64,000 bases of DNA, taken from positions 5,883,501 to 5,947,500 of the forward strand of contig NZ_CP107913.1 in assembly GCF_036014115.1 (NCBI RefSeq), in the 5' to 3' direction. This document shows, piece by piece, positions 7,805-15,879 of this stretch. Each line of letters starts with the position of its first letter. Position 1 is the first letter of the stretch. Made by a program: the position numbers and the translations under genes. The notes beneath the pieces were generated by a model, which worked only from the letters and a program-made list of their open reading frames with translations, was not told where the DNA came from and made no database searches. Origin of the DNA: Streptomyces sp. NBC_00448 (GTDB lineage: Bacteria > Actinomycetota > Actinomycetes > Streptomycetales > Streptomycetaceae).

Positions 7805-8668
7805 ATGGCGGCACCGACCGGACCCACCGTTCGGCGAATGCAACTCGGCGCGGAACTACGCAGGTTGCGGGAAAAGGCTCGATTCACCCTCGCGGAGGCG
7901 GTCAACGAGCTGGACCTCTCCATCACCAAGCTCTACCGGGTGGAGAACGGCCTGACCGCTCTCAAGTCGACCGCCGAGCTGCGAGTTCTCCTTGAGCGGT
8001 ACGGAGTTGAGAGCCAGGACGACATCGACTTCCTCGCGGAGATCCACCGTGACTCCCTCAACCGCGGCTGGTGGTCGCAGTACCGCAGCGTGATGCCGTC
8101 CGGCATGGCGATGTACGTGGGGCTGGAGACGGGAGCCCGCGCGATCCGTGCGTGGCACCCGAGCGTGGTGGTCGGCCTCTTGCAGACCGAGCGCTACGTG
8201 CGCGAGATGCTTCAGGTCGCCAAGCCCGTCGAGGAGCACACCACGGAGTTCGTCGAGCGTCACATCCGGCTACGGATGGAGCGCAAGGAGCGCCTTACGG
8301 GTAAGGACGGCCGCCTGGAGCTGTGGGCAATCCTCGATGAGGCGGCCCTGCGGCGGAAGATCGGCGGTCCGGACGTCATGCGAGAGCAGTACGAGGAGAT
8401 CATCCGACTGACGAAGCTCGATAATGTGACGGTCCAGATTTTGCCGATGGACAGCGCGACGTATCGGTCCAGCTTCAACTTCAACCTGCTGGAGCTCGAC
8501 GCTCCGCAGCTCACGGTCGTACAGACTGACGGGTCCGAAGGGTCGAACGTCAGTGACAAGGACACCATCGTCTGGGCGTTCACCCGCAGGTTCGACGCAC
8601 TACGGGCGGGAGCCATGGCTCCCGGCGAGACGCCGACCTTCCTGCATCGACTAGCCGGAGAGATCTGA
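7805..8668 (+). CDS. XRE-family regulator with DUF5753 C-terminal domain
   Basis: A 287-residue transcription factor. Residues about 9-70 are a helix-turn-helix of the XRE/Cro type (RMQLGAELRRLREKARFTLA, then ITKLYRVENG). From about residue 95 the DUF5753 domain follows (MYVGLETGARAIRAWHPSVV, VGLLQTERYVREML, LDNVTVQILPM). ATG 7805 has GGGGAGGCAG upstream; an in-frame ATG 34 codons earlier lacks a site and the family's sequence starts here. A DUF397 partner gene follows within 6 bases. Such pairs act in development and antibiotic regulation in streptomycetes; the target here is unknown. Confidence 0.9.
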   Translation: MAAPTGPTVRRMQLGAELRRLREKARFTLAEAVNELDLSITKLYRVENGLTALKSTAELRVLLERYGVESQDDIDFLAEIHRDSLNRGWWSQYRSVMPSGMAMYVGLETGARAIRAWHPSVVVGLLQTERYVREMLQVAKPVEEHTTEFVERHIRLRMERKERLTGKDGRLELWAILDEAALRRKIGGPDVMREQYEEIIRLTKLDNVTVQILPMDSATYRSSFNFNLLELDAPQLTVVQTDGSEGSNVSDKDTIVWAFTRRFDALRAGAMAPGETPTFLHRLAGEI

Positions 8669-8673
8669 TCCAC

Positions 8674-8898
8674 ATGAGGCACCGCATGGCACCTGACGTT
8701 GCGCCCGAACAGGCTTGGTTCAAGTCGACGCACAGTTCGGAGAACGGCACGGCCTGCATAGAGGTCGCCGATCTCGCCCCCACCGGGCAGGTGGCCGTGC
8801 GGGACTCGAAGGACAAGGCCGGCCCGGCCCTGCTCTTCCCGGCGGAGTCGTTCGCCGCGTTCGTGGATGCCGTGCGCGGGGGGCGGTTCGGCGGCTGA
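8674..8898 (+). CDS. DUF397 domain protein
   Basis: A 74-residue protein that is essentially a single DUF397 domain: AWFKSTHSSENGTACIEVA, VAVRDSKDKAGPALLFP, and a C-terminal FAAFVDAVRGGRFG. It follows the XRE gene by five bases, so the two are cotranscribed and probably functionally linked; DUF397 proteins are the usual small partners of XRE-DUF5753 regulators and may modulate them. ATG 8674 and ATG 8686 are both possible starts. Confidence 0.9.
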   Translation: MRHRMAPDVAPEQAWFKSTHSSENGTACIEVADLAPTGQVAVRDSKDKAGPALLFPAESFAAFVDAVRGGRFGG

Positions 8899-9034
8899 GC
8901 CGCTCGGGAAGCGCCCCCTCCCTTCCACTTTCCGGCAACTGCCCTCCCAGAACAAGACTGCAGTTTTCACGGTCAAACCGGGACACTTGCCCGCGGGGGT
9001 GGTGGCACGCGCCGCTTCCGACGGGAGGTGCCGC

Positions 9035-9697
9035 ATGGCAGAGATCTGGGACCCGCACGGCAGCCTGCACCGGATGCTGTGGATCGGGGGAGCGCAGTGG
9101 TGCGGGAAGAGCACCGTGGCCGAACTCCTCGCCCGTGAACACGGGTTGACGGCGTACCACTACGACTACCACGATGCCCGCGGTCACCAGGACCGCGAGG
9201 TCGCGCGGCGGGTCGCGCGGGGGGAACCGCTGGGGGAGCGGACACCCGACGAGAGGTGGGTGGACCGGAGCCCGCGGGAGATGGCCGAGGAGGCGCTGGC
9301 CGGGTTCCCGGTGCGGTTCGAGTGGGTGCTGGACGACCTGCGCGCGCTGTACTCGGGCCGCCCGGCGATCGCCGAAGGCTGGGGGTTGCGGCCGGAGTTG
9401 GTCGCTCCGCTGCTCGACTCACCCGGGCGGATGGTCGTGCTCGTCCCGACAGAGGACTTCCGCCAGCACCAGATCCGTACGTTCCCGCGCGCGGGCCGGC
9501 TCGGCGTCCCGGTCCGCGACCCCGACCGCGCGCAGGCCAACCGGGTCGCCCGTGACCGTATGGTCGCCGAGGACGCGGCACGCGGGGCCCGGCGGCTCGG
9601 CGTCCGCGTCATCGAGATCGACGGCTCGCTCGACGCGGCGGGGGTGGCGGCGGAAGTGGCCGAGCAGTTCGCGCCGTACCTGGAGCTGTACGCGTAG
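9035..9697 (+). CDS. P-loop nucleoside/nucleotide kinase-like protein
   Basis: A 220-residue cytosolic protein. The Walker A motif is GGAQWCGKSTVA (residues about 13-24), followed by YHYDYHDARGHQ. Later elements GWGLRPELVAPLLDSPGRMVV and the Arg-rich FRQHQIRTFPRAG fit a kinase of the AAA_33/cytidylate-kinase-like superfamily. ATG 9035 has GGGAGGTG seven bases upstream. It lies 136 bases after the DUF397 gene in the same direction and may share its transcript. The substrate cannot be named; phosphotransfer is inferred from the fold only. Confidence 0.75.
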   Translation: MAEIWDPHGSLHRMLWIGGAQWCGKSTVAELLAREHGLTAYHYDYHDARGHQDREVARRVARGEPLGERTPDERWVDRSPREMAEEALAGFPVRFEWVLDDLRALYSGRPAIAEGWGLRPELVAPLLDSPGRMVVLVPTEDFRQHQIRTFPRAGRLGVPVRDPDRAQANRVARDRMVAEDAARGARRLGVRVIEIDGSLDAAGVAAEVAEQFAPYLELYA

Positions 9698-9787
9698 AGC
9701 TGCCGGTCGTCAGAGGTTGCGTTGCGGCCGGCCGGTCGATGGCCCGAGGCTGACGTGGTGCCGCCGTGGTGAAGCGGAACGTCTACT

Positions 9788-9877
9788 TCACGCCGCGCCG
9801 TCGGCGCGTTCGGCGAACAGGTGGTCCGCAAGGTGCGCGCGGGCTTCCCGTACGGTCACCGTGTTCTCGGTCGTGGA
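9788..9877 (-). pseudogene. Possible remnant of a Phd/YefM-type antitoxin
   Basis: On the minus strand TTENTVTVREARAHLADHLF is followed by AERADGAA and a stop. The V-REAR-HLADHL core resembles the DNA-binding N-terminus of Phd/YefM antitoxins, but no start codon precedes TTENT and the C-terminal half is absent. The rest of the gap from 9698 to 10143 shows no convincing gene; a TAGAAT box at 9981-9986 inside a TTCTAGAA palindrome could be a promoter or operator for the downstream pair. Confidence 0.3.
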
Positions 9878-10143
9878 GTAAGCGTGCGCGCATCCGTGTA
9901 CACGGGCTTCGGTGTGCGCGAGCCGTGGCCGAGTCCTCCGCTAGGTGAGCCAAGAGGCTCGGAATAAGGCTCTTATGTTCTAGAATGTGCGCCACGTCGT
10001 GGCGGTCATCCGGCAGTTCGGCCGCGTTGATCCGCGTGGGCCGGAAGTCACCTCCGCTCACGCCCGACCGGCACACTGGAGGAGCCTTGAGATCGATGAT
10101 CGCCCCATCGGAGAACGGTGCAGGCGGCGAGCGGGAGGACCAC

Positions 10144-10506
10144 ATGCCTGAGACGGATGCCTGGCGGGAAGTCGTTCGGGAGGCGGCGGAGGAACTCGGG
10201 CACCGTGACCCGGGTATCCCGCGCACCGTCGCCGGCATCCAGGATGCCTTGCGGCCCGAGCTTCGCGACGAGTTCCTCGCGGAGTTGGGGACGCTGTCCG
10301 ACGGTGGCCCCTTCGAGGTGTTCCTGGACCACTGGTGGACGCAGGTCGTGGTGGACGCCGCCACTGATGAGCAGGGCCGGGATGCCGCGCTGGATTTCGC
10401 GGACCTGGCGGTGTCGCTGCGCATCCTGAGCGACGGGCGTCCTCCGGTGCCCACGGCCGAGGTCGAGGCCCTGATCAGTTCCTTCGGCACGGCGGAGGCC
10501 CAGTGA
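10144..10506 (+). CDS. Probable antitoxin partner of a RelE/ParE-type toxin
   Basis: A 120-residue acidic protein (MPETDAWREVVREAAEELG; long helices and many Asp/Glu). It is preceded by GGGAGGACC. It overlaps the toxin gene by four bases (GTGA), the classic coupled arrangement. I do not recognise a DNA-binding domain, so the assignment rests on position, size and acidity. Similar acidic partners precede RelE-like genes in other streptomycetes as far as I recall. Confidence 0.6.
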   Translation: MPETDAWREVVREAAEELGHRDPGIPRTVAGIQDALRPELRDEFLAELGTLSDGGPFEVFLDHWWTQVVVDAATDEQGRDAALDFADLAVSLRILSDGRPPVPTAEVEALISSFGTAEAQ

Positions 10507-10757
10507 GGTACACGATCATCTGGGAACGCGCAGCCAAGGACGGGATCAACCGACTGCGTCAGAGGGACGGCGACGCGGTGAAGCCGTTCATCCGGGCCAT
10601 CAACGGCTTAGCCGTGAACCCGGAGCCACCGGAGAGCAGCAAACTCGGCGGGTCGCGCGTCCGTCGTCTGCGCGTCGGCAGATACCGGGCGACGTACGAA
10701 GTCGACGGCGACAGGATTGCCGTTCACCTCGTCCTGGTGGGCAGCGTCCCCGCATAA
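10503..10757 (+). CDS. RelE/ParE-family toxin
   Basis: An 84-residue basic protein with the RelE/ParE outline: MRYTIIWERAAKDGINRL (strand then helix), a proline-bearing middle, then SKLGGSRVRRLRVGRYRATY and VDGDRIAVHLVLVG. The paired Arg residues of RRLRVGRYRATY match the mRNA-contacting strand in RelE homologues, so mRNA cleavage on the ribosome is likely. Codon 36 is TTA (10608-10610), the rare leucine codon read by the bldA tRNA, so translation may be limited to differentiating cells. The gene is coupled to the antitoxin by a four-base overlap. Confidence 0.8.
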   Translation: MRYTIIWERAAKDGINRLRQRDGDAVKPFIRAINGLAVNPEPPESSKLGGSRVRRLRVGRYRATYEVDGDRIAVHLVLVGSVPA

Positions 10758-10818
10758 CCGCCCTTCGGGCGCAGGCGTCAGGGTGGAATCCCGCCTCGGC
10801 CCAGCCGCACCCGGGCCG

Positions 10819-11235
10819 CTACTTCCCGGACTGCCGGCTGAACTTCGCGATGGCGGGGTCGGTGACGGGGGTGAAGAAGTTGACGAGGTTGCCGTCGGGG
10901 TCGCGGAAGAGGAGTGCGCGGTTGCCCCAGGGCATCGTGGTGGGCTCGTTGACGAAATCCGCTTCGTCGATGAAGCCGGCGAGGTCGCGGTAGGTGGCGT
11001 CCACGTCGTCGACGAGGAACTCGATGATGACGCTGCGGTTGGCGGCGGGCTCGGCGGAGCCGGGTGCGAAGAGGGGGACGGTGCGGGTGCTGCCGATGGC
11101 GAGGGTGGCCGCGGGGGTGCGGATCTCGGCGAAGTCCTCGGTGGCCCAGTCGGCCGGTACGCCGGTGACGCGCTCGTAGAAGGCGACGAGGCGGGCGATG
11201 TCGTCGGTGATGACGCGGATCGAGACGAGGTTCAT
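10819..11235 (-). CDS. VOC (glyoxalase/bleomycin-resistance fold) family protein
   Basis: A 138-residue protein with one vicinal-oxygen-chelate unit pair: MNLVSIRVITDDIARLVAFY, AIGSTRTVPLF, VIIEFLVDDVDATY and the C-terminal ALLFRDPDGNLVNFFTP. This last strand normally carries the metal-binding Glu; here Asn-Leu-Val-Asn-Phe replaces it, so metal binding is uncertain. ATG 11233-11235 begins the conserved domain. It diverges from the WYL regulator at 11364, a common pairing in actinomycetes that suggests the regulator controls it. The substrate is unknown. Confidence 0.83.
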   Translation of the reverse strand: MNLVSIRVITDDIARLVAFYERVTGVPADWATEDFAEIRTPAATLAIGSTRTVPLFAPGSAEPAANRSVIIEFLVDDVDATYRDLAGFIDEADFVNEPTTMPWGNRALLFRDPDGNLVNFFTPVTDPAIAKFSRQSGK

Positions 11236-11363
11236 GGGGTCGCTCCCGTAAGTCGTCGGGTGCCGTCGGTGGCGGCGGGTTCGGCACCGGTTGGTGCCTC
11301 TGACCACACGCTATGGCGGATACCGGGCAGAATCCGCCCGCTATCCGGGGGAGAATCGGGGGC

Positions 11364-12395
11364 ATGGCCCGACCCATCGCCCGCGTGCTCACCCTGCTGG
11401 AACTCCTCCAGTCCGGCGGCATCCGCACCGTGGGCGAGCTGGCCGACCGGCTCGGCGTGGACGAGCGCACTGTGCGGCGCTACGTCGACCACCTGCTCGA
11501 CCTCGACGTGCCCGTCGAATCGGTCCGCGGCCGCTACGGCGGCTACCGGCTCGGCCCCGGCTACCGCATGCCCCCGCTCATGCTGAACGACGACGAGGCG
11601 CTCGCCGTACTCCTCGGCCTGGTCGCGGGGCGCCGGGCCGGCCTGGCCACGGCCGCGGGCACGGCGAGCGAGGCCGCGGCCGGCGAGACCGCGGCGGCCA
11701 AGATCCGGCGGGTACTGCCCGAGCGGCTCCGGGCCCGGCTCGACACCGTGCTCGGCTCCCTCGCCTTCACCGGGCCGGGCGGCGAGGAAGCGGCGGTGCC
11801 GGACACCACCGTCCTGCTCGCGCTCGCCGACGCGGTGAGCCACCACCGCCCGGTCGCCCTCCGCTACACCACCGCCGACGGCCGGCGCGGCGAGCGCACC
11901 CTGCGCCCGTACGGCCTCGTCGCCCACGCGGGCCGGTGGTACGTCGCGGGCGCGGCCGAGCCGAGCGGCGAGGACCGCACGTTCCGGTTGGACCGCATCG
12001 CGGACGTACGCACCCTGCCCGGCGCGTTCGAGCCGCCCGCCGACGTCGATCCGGCCGCGCGCGTCCTGACCGGCTTCGCCACCGCGCCGTACCGGTACGA
12101 GGTGGTGCTGCGGATCGCGGGCACCACCGAGCAGATCCGCGCCCGCCTGCCCGCGTCCGTGGCGGTCGTGACGGCACCGCCGACCCCGGCGACCGCCTCG
12201 GAAGAACCGGACGACCCCGCCCACTGGCCCCGCGTCGAGCTGCACGTGGAACGGCTGGACTGGCTGCCCGGCGTACTCGCCTCGCTCGACCTGCCGTTCG
12301 CCATCGAGCGCCCCGACGAACTCCGCGCCCTGGTCACCGCCCTGTCCGACCGCCTCCACCACTCGGCCCACCGCCGCCCGCCCGGGGTGACGTAG
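11364..12395 (+). CDS. YafY-type transcriptional regulator (HTH + WYL domain)
   Basis: A 343-residue regulator. Residues about 1-60 form a DeoR/HTH_11 helix-turn-helix (RVLTLLELLQSGGIRTVGEL, then DERTVRRYVDHL). RGRYGGYRLGPGYRMPPLML is the linker typical of YafY proteins. The WYL domain (about 160-240) holds PVALRYTTADG, ERTLRPYGLVAHAGRWYVAG and FRLDRIADVR. WYL domains sense nucleic-acid or small ligands. ATG 11364 follows GAATCGGGGGC; an earlier ATG would add 17 unconserved residues. It is divergent from the VOC gene and the last gene before rplK. Confidence 0.88.
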   Translation: MARPIARVLTLLELLQSGGIRTVGELADRLGVDERTVRRYVDHLLDLDVPVESVRGRYGGYRLGPGYRMPPLMLNDDEALAVLLGLVAGRRAGLATAAGTASEAAAGETAAAKIRRVLPERLRARLDTVLGSLAFTGPGGEEAAVPDTTVLLALADAVSHHRPVALRYTTADGRRGERTLRPYGLVAHAGRWYVAGAAEPSGEDRTFRLDRIADVRTLPGAFEPPADVDPAARVLTGFATAPYRYEVVLRIAGTTEQIRARLPASVAVVTAPPTPATASEEPDDPAHWPRVELHVERLDWLPGVLASLDLPFAIERPDELRALVTALSDRLHHSAHRRPPGVT

Positions 12396-12474
12396 CGGCA
12401 TCGCGGCCGCCGCCGCATGGTGCCGGGGCTTACGATTTCAGGGCGCGCCCCGATACCCGCTATCGTGGTGCGGT

Positions 12475-12492
12475 ATGCCTGCTCGCAGGCAT
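12475..12492 (+). promoter_or_regulatory. Perfect hairpin in the rplK leader
   Basis: ATGCCTGC-TC-GCAGGCAT is a perfect inverted repeat ending 30 bases before the rplK ATG. In other bacteria L1 represses rplK-rplA by binding the leader, so this is a candidate control element, but I cannot show that it resembles the 23S L1 site. Confidence 0.4.
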
Positions 12493-12522
12493 GAACACTC
12501 TCAACAAGACCCGGAGAGAGCA

Positions 12523-12957
12523 ATGCCTCCCAAGAAGAAGAAGGTCACGGGGCTGATCAAGCTCCAGATCAACGCCGGTGCGGCCAACCCGGCGCCGCCG
12601 GTCGGCCCCGCGCTGGGCCAGCACGGCGTGAACATCATGGAGTTCTGCAAGGCCTACAACGCGGCCACCGAGTCGCAGCGCGGCATGGTGATCCCGGTGG
12701 AGATCACGGTCTACGAGGACCGTACCTTCACGTTCATCACCAAGACCCCGCCGGCCGCGAAGCTCATCCTCAAGGCCGCGGGCGTGGAGAAGGGCTCCGG
12801 CGAGCCGCACGTCAAGAAGGTCGCCTCGCTCAGCCGTGAGCAGGTGCGGGAGATCGCCACCACCAAGCTCCCCGACCTGAACGCGAACGACCTGGACGCC
12901 GCGGAGAAGATCATCGCGGGTACGGCTCGTTCCATGGGCATCACCGTCCAGGGCTGA
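12523..12957 (+). CDS. rplK: 50S ribosomal protein L11
   Basis: A 144-residue protein of the GTPase-associated centre on 23S rRNA helices 43/44, needed for RelA activation and bound by thiostrepton. The N-terminal domain has LQINAGAANPAPPVGPALGQ with the conserved proline helix, and the C-terminal RNA-binding domain ends AAEKIIAGTARSMGITV. ATG 12523 follows CGGAGAGAGC. rplA follows after 111 bases. The usual upstream neighbour nusG is 8 kb away here. Confidence 0.97.
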   Translation: MPPKKKKVTGLIKLQINAGAANPAPPVGPALGQHGVNIMEFCKAYNAATESQRGMVIPVEITVYEDRTFTFITKTPPAAKLILKAAGVEKGSGEPHVKKVASLSREQVREIATTKLPDLNANDLDAAEKIIAGTARSMGITVQG

Positions 12958-13068
12958 CGCCTCGCTCACGGGTACCCGCCGACGCGGCGGCCCGGAGCAC
13001 CCCCCGGCAGTGAGTGGCAGGGCCTGCTCGGCTCGGACCACGACTCCAAGACAACGTAGGAGCAGCAA

Positions 13069-13794
13069 GTGAGCAAGCGCAGCAAGTCTCTCCGCGCTGC
13101 GGACGCCAGGATCGACCGGGAGCGCGTGTACGCGCCCCTGGAGGCCGTCCGTCTCGCCAAGGAGACCGCGACCACCAAGTTCGACTCGACCGTCGAGGTC
13201 GCCTTCCGCCTGGGTGTGGACCCGCGCAAGGCCGACCAGATGGTCCGTGGCACCGTGAACCTTCCGCACGGCACCGGCAAGACCGCCCGGGTCCTGGTCT
13301 TCGCGACCGGTGACCGTGCTGCGGCCGCGGAAGCCGCGGGAGCCGACATCGTCGGCTCCGACGAACTGATCGACGAGGTGTCGAAGGGCCGGCTCGACTT
13401 CGACGCCGTCGTCGCCACCCCGGACCTGATGGGCAAGGTCGGCCGGCTGGGCCGCGTGCTCGGCCCGCGTGGTCTGATGCCGAACCCGAAGACCGGTACG
13501 GTCACCCCGGACGTGGCGAAGGCGGTCACGGACATCAAGGGCGGCAAGATCGAGTTCCGCGTCGACAAGCACTCGAACCTGCACTTCATCATCGGCAAGG
13601 TCTCGTTCGACGAGACCAAGCTGGTGGAGAACTACGCGGCGGCGCTGGACGAGGTCCTGCGCCTCAAGCCGTCCGCGGCCAAGGGTCGTTACATCAAGAA
13701 GGCGGCCGTCTCCACCACGATGGGCCCGGGCATCCCGCTCGACTCGAACCGCACCCGCAACCTCCTCACCGAGGAGGACCCGGCCGCCGTCTGA
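13069..13794 (+). CDS. rplA: 50S ribosomal protein L1
   Basis: A 241-residue L1-stalk protein involved in E-site tRNA release and, in many bacteria, repression of its own operon. It starts at GTG 13069 after GTAGGAGCAG. Domain I includes FDSTVEVAFRLGVDPRKADQ and RGTVNLPHGTGK; domain II has GRLGRVLGPRGLMPNPKTGT; the C-terminus returns to domain I with GKVSFDETKLVENYAA and STTMGPGIPLD. It forms the rplK-rplA operon. Confidence 0.97.
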   Translation: MSKRSKSLRAADARIDRERVYAPLEAVRLAKETATTKFDSTVEVAFRLGVDPRKADQMVRGTVNLPHGTGKTARVLVFATGDRAAAAEAAGADIVGSDELIDEVSKGRLDFDAVVATPDLMGKVGRLGRVLGPRGLMPNPKTGTVTPDVAKAVTDIKGGKIEFRVDKHSNLHFIIGKVSFDETKLVENYAAALDEVLRLKPSAAKGRYIKKAAVSTTMGPGIPLDSNRTRNLLTEEDPAAV

Positions 13795-13842
13795 CGGCAA
13801 CCGGGCAGTGCGGTGGCCGGATGATCCGGCAGTAGCACCGCG

Positions 13843-13895
13843 GCGCCCCGTTCCCCCGGATTCCCCGGGCGGAGCGGGGCGCTCGCCGTTTACAG
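13843..13895 (+). terminator. Probable terminator after rplA
   Basis: GCGCCCCG (13843-13850) pairs with CGGGGCGC (13875-13882), with further inner G/C pairing, followed by GCTCGCCGTTTAC. The T-run is poor, as is common in streptomycetes. Confidence 0.5.
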
Positions 13896-13957
13896 TGGGG
13901 CGCCGTCCGTGACGCGAGGTCGCGGGCGAGGAGGCAACCAGGGGTGGGGACCACACG

Positions 13958-14836
13958 ATGCGATCAACTGCGGCTGCCTGCTGCGTTCTTGCGGTGGCGG
14001 CACTGCTCGCCACGGCCGGATGCGGCAGCCCGCACCACGCTGGTGCGGCGGCCGGCCCGGGGGGACACGCGGGGACGGCGAACCCCGAAGCGAAACCCCC
14101 GGCGCGGGCAACGGCGACAGCAACGGCGACGCCGAAGCCCGCGGCGCCGCAGAATGCGGCCGGCCAGACCGTCATGCTGATGGTGAAGCGGGTCGACGCA
14201 GATCGCTCCGCGCTGATCGTCTCGACCCAGGAGCACGCCAGCGGCACGGTCATCATGACCGGCACCCAGTCGTGGGGGAGCGCGGGCGGGGGCATGGACC
14301 TCACGGTGCCCCCGGCCAAGATCGGCCTGGCGAAGCTCAACCACGCGGCCCGGGCCGAGGTCCGCCTGGTCGGCGGCGCGGAGTACGTCCGGGTCGATCC
14401 GGCCTCCAGCGGGCCGTTCAAGGGCAAGAGCTGGCTGCGCTACGCGGGTGCCACGGCGCTCGGGGGAGACGCGGCCGACACGCTGGACCGGACGGGCACA
14501 CAGAGCCCGGTCGACTTCCTGCGCACGCCGGCCGCCTCCGACGGCGTCACCCGGGTCGGGCGCGAGACGATGCTCGGCAAGCAGACGACCCACTACCGGG
14601 GCACCTTCACCACCGACCCCACGCTCCGGAAGCGGGGCGTGCCCGCCACCGCGGGGTTCGACCTGTACGTGGGTGACGACGGGCTTCCGGTGATGCTGGT
14701 CCGCAACTTCGAGGGTGAGTTCACCACCACCGAGTTCCAGAGCTTCGGTGGCGTCCACGCCGTCGCCGTGCCTCCTGCCGCGCAGACCGCGGACACCTCC
14801 GCGAGTTTCGGGCCCACCCACCCGGACTCCGCCTGA
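13958..14836 (+). CDS. Lipoprotein (LppX/LprG-like family)
   Basis: A 292-residue exported lipoprotein. The signal MRSTAAACCVLAVAALLATA ends in the lipobox ATAGC (Cys22), then a Pro/Thr/Ala-rich linker runs to about residue 70. The mature domain has VMLMVKRVDADRSALIV, RLVGGAEYVRVD, KGKSWLRY and the late GFDLYVGDDGLPVMLVRN. This layout resembles mycobacterial LppX/LprG lipid-carrier lipoproteins, so transport of a hydrophobic ligand outside the membrane is plausible but unproven. Lipoprotein genes between rplA and rplJ also occur in S. coelicolor as I recall. A second paralogue follows at 14955. Confidence 0.82.
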   Translation: MRSTAAACCVLAVAALLATAGCGSPHHAGAAAGPGGHAGTANPEAKPPARATATATATPKPAAPQNAAGQTVMLMVKRVDADRSALIVSTQEHASGTVIMTGTQSWGSAGGGMDLTVPPAKIGLAKLNHAARAEVRLVGGAEYVRVDPASSGPFKGKSWLRYAGATALGGDAADTLDRTGTQSPVDFLRTPAASDGVTRVGRETMLGKQTTHYRGTFTTDPTLRKRGVPATAGFDLYVGDDGLPVMLVRNFEGEFTTTEFQSFGGVHAVAVPPAAQTADTSASFGPTHPDSA

Positions 14837-14954
14837 CCCGGCCCTGTCCTGACCCGGATCCGCCAATCCGCGGGTCGGCCTCGGCTCGGCTTTGACTCGA
14901 CTCCGTCCGGACCGACGCCCGTCCTCCCAGCGCTCTCACGAATTGAGGAAACCC

Positions 14955-15812
14955 ATGCGAACCCCCGTTGCCGTCGGCTGCGCTCTCGCCGTGGCGGCAC
15001 TGCTCGGCACGTCGGGCTGCGGCCCCCACTCCGCGCACGCGACATCGCGCTCTGGGCGGCCGACGCCTACGACGACGTCGCCGACAACCACCGCGACGGC
15101 CACGGGCACGGCAGCCACATCGGCCGCCGGCGGCGACAGTGCGGCGAGGCGCGCACTGCTCGCCGCGGCGAACCTGGTCGAGGCGAAGAAGTCCGCCGAC
15201 TTCACCACCGACGCCGACTTCTTCGGCAAACGCTCCACCGAGTCGGGCACCTACACATGGGGGAACGGCGAGGTGTACGGCGACGTCAGGGTCTCTCCGG
15301 CCGCGGTCGGTATGCAGAACCTCAGCCACGCCAAGACCATCGAGCAGCGCCAGATCGGCAGTTCCAGCTACTTCCGCGTCGCCCTCCGGGGGAGGCACTG
15401 GGTGAGGATCGACATGTCGGCGTACCTGGGCGCGGACGGCGCGAAAACCGCCGCCTCGGCGGACGGAGACCCCGCCAGCCTCCTGCGTCAACTCGCGGCC
15501 ACCGCCGACCTGCGGCAGGTCGGGACAGCGACGGTGGACGGCAAGAGCACCACCGACTACCAGGGGCACGTCCCGGCGTCCTCCGCCGACAGGAAGAAGG
15601 GCCTGGTCGAGCCCACGCTGGTCGACGCGTGGCTCACGGGCGACGGAACCCTGGTCCGCTCTCGGCAGGACCGCAACCTGACGACGGTGACCATGGACTA
15701 CAAGCGGTTCGGCGGCGCCAAGGCCATCACCGCTCCGCCCGGATGGGACGTCACCGACATCACCGACACCGTCCAGGCCCAGCGGCAGCAGGCGCTGAAA
15801 CCGTCGTCCTGA
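14955..15812 (+). CDS. Lipoprotein, paralogue of the preceding gene
   Basis: A 285-residue exported lipoprotein. MRTPVAVGCALAVAALLGTS leads to the lipobox GTSGC (Cys22), then a Ser/Thr/Pro-rich linker to about residue 60. The folded part contains SGTYTWGNGEVYGDVRVSP, SSSYFRVALRGRHWVRIDMS, ADLRQVGTATVDGKSTTDY and VDAWLTGDGTLVRSRQD, which follows the same order as the gene upstream. ATG 14955 follows TGAGGAAACC. The role is unknown; extracytoplasmic lipid or ligand binding is inferred from the LppX-like fold. Confidence 0.82.
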   Translation: MRTPVAVGCALAVAALLGTSGCGPHSAHATSRSGRPTPTTTSPTTTATATGTAATSAAGGDSAARRALLAAANLVEAKKSADFTTDADFFGKRSTESGTYTWGNGEVYGDVRVSPAAVGMQNLSHAKTIEQRQIGSSSYFRVALRGRHWVRIDMSAYLGADGAKTAASADGDPASLLRQLAATADLRQVGTATVDGKSTTDYQGHVPASSADRKKGLVEPTLVDAWLTGDGTLVRSRQDRNLTTVTMDYKRFGGAKAITAPPGWDVTDITDTVQAQRQQALKPSS

Positions 15813-15879
15813 AACCGCAGCCCCACCGCCCGACCTCGCAGTTGCCCAGCGCTACCGAATCCAAGGCCCCAGGGGGACC

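Noticed and set aside
4583..12395. The nusG-rplK block as a prophage or integrative element
   Set aside because: No integrase, replication, transfer or phage structural gene is present; only the terminator repeat hints at recombination.
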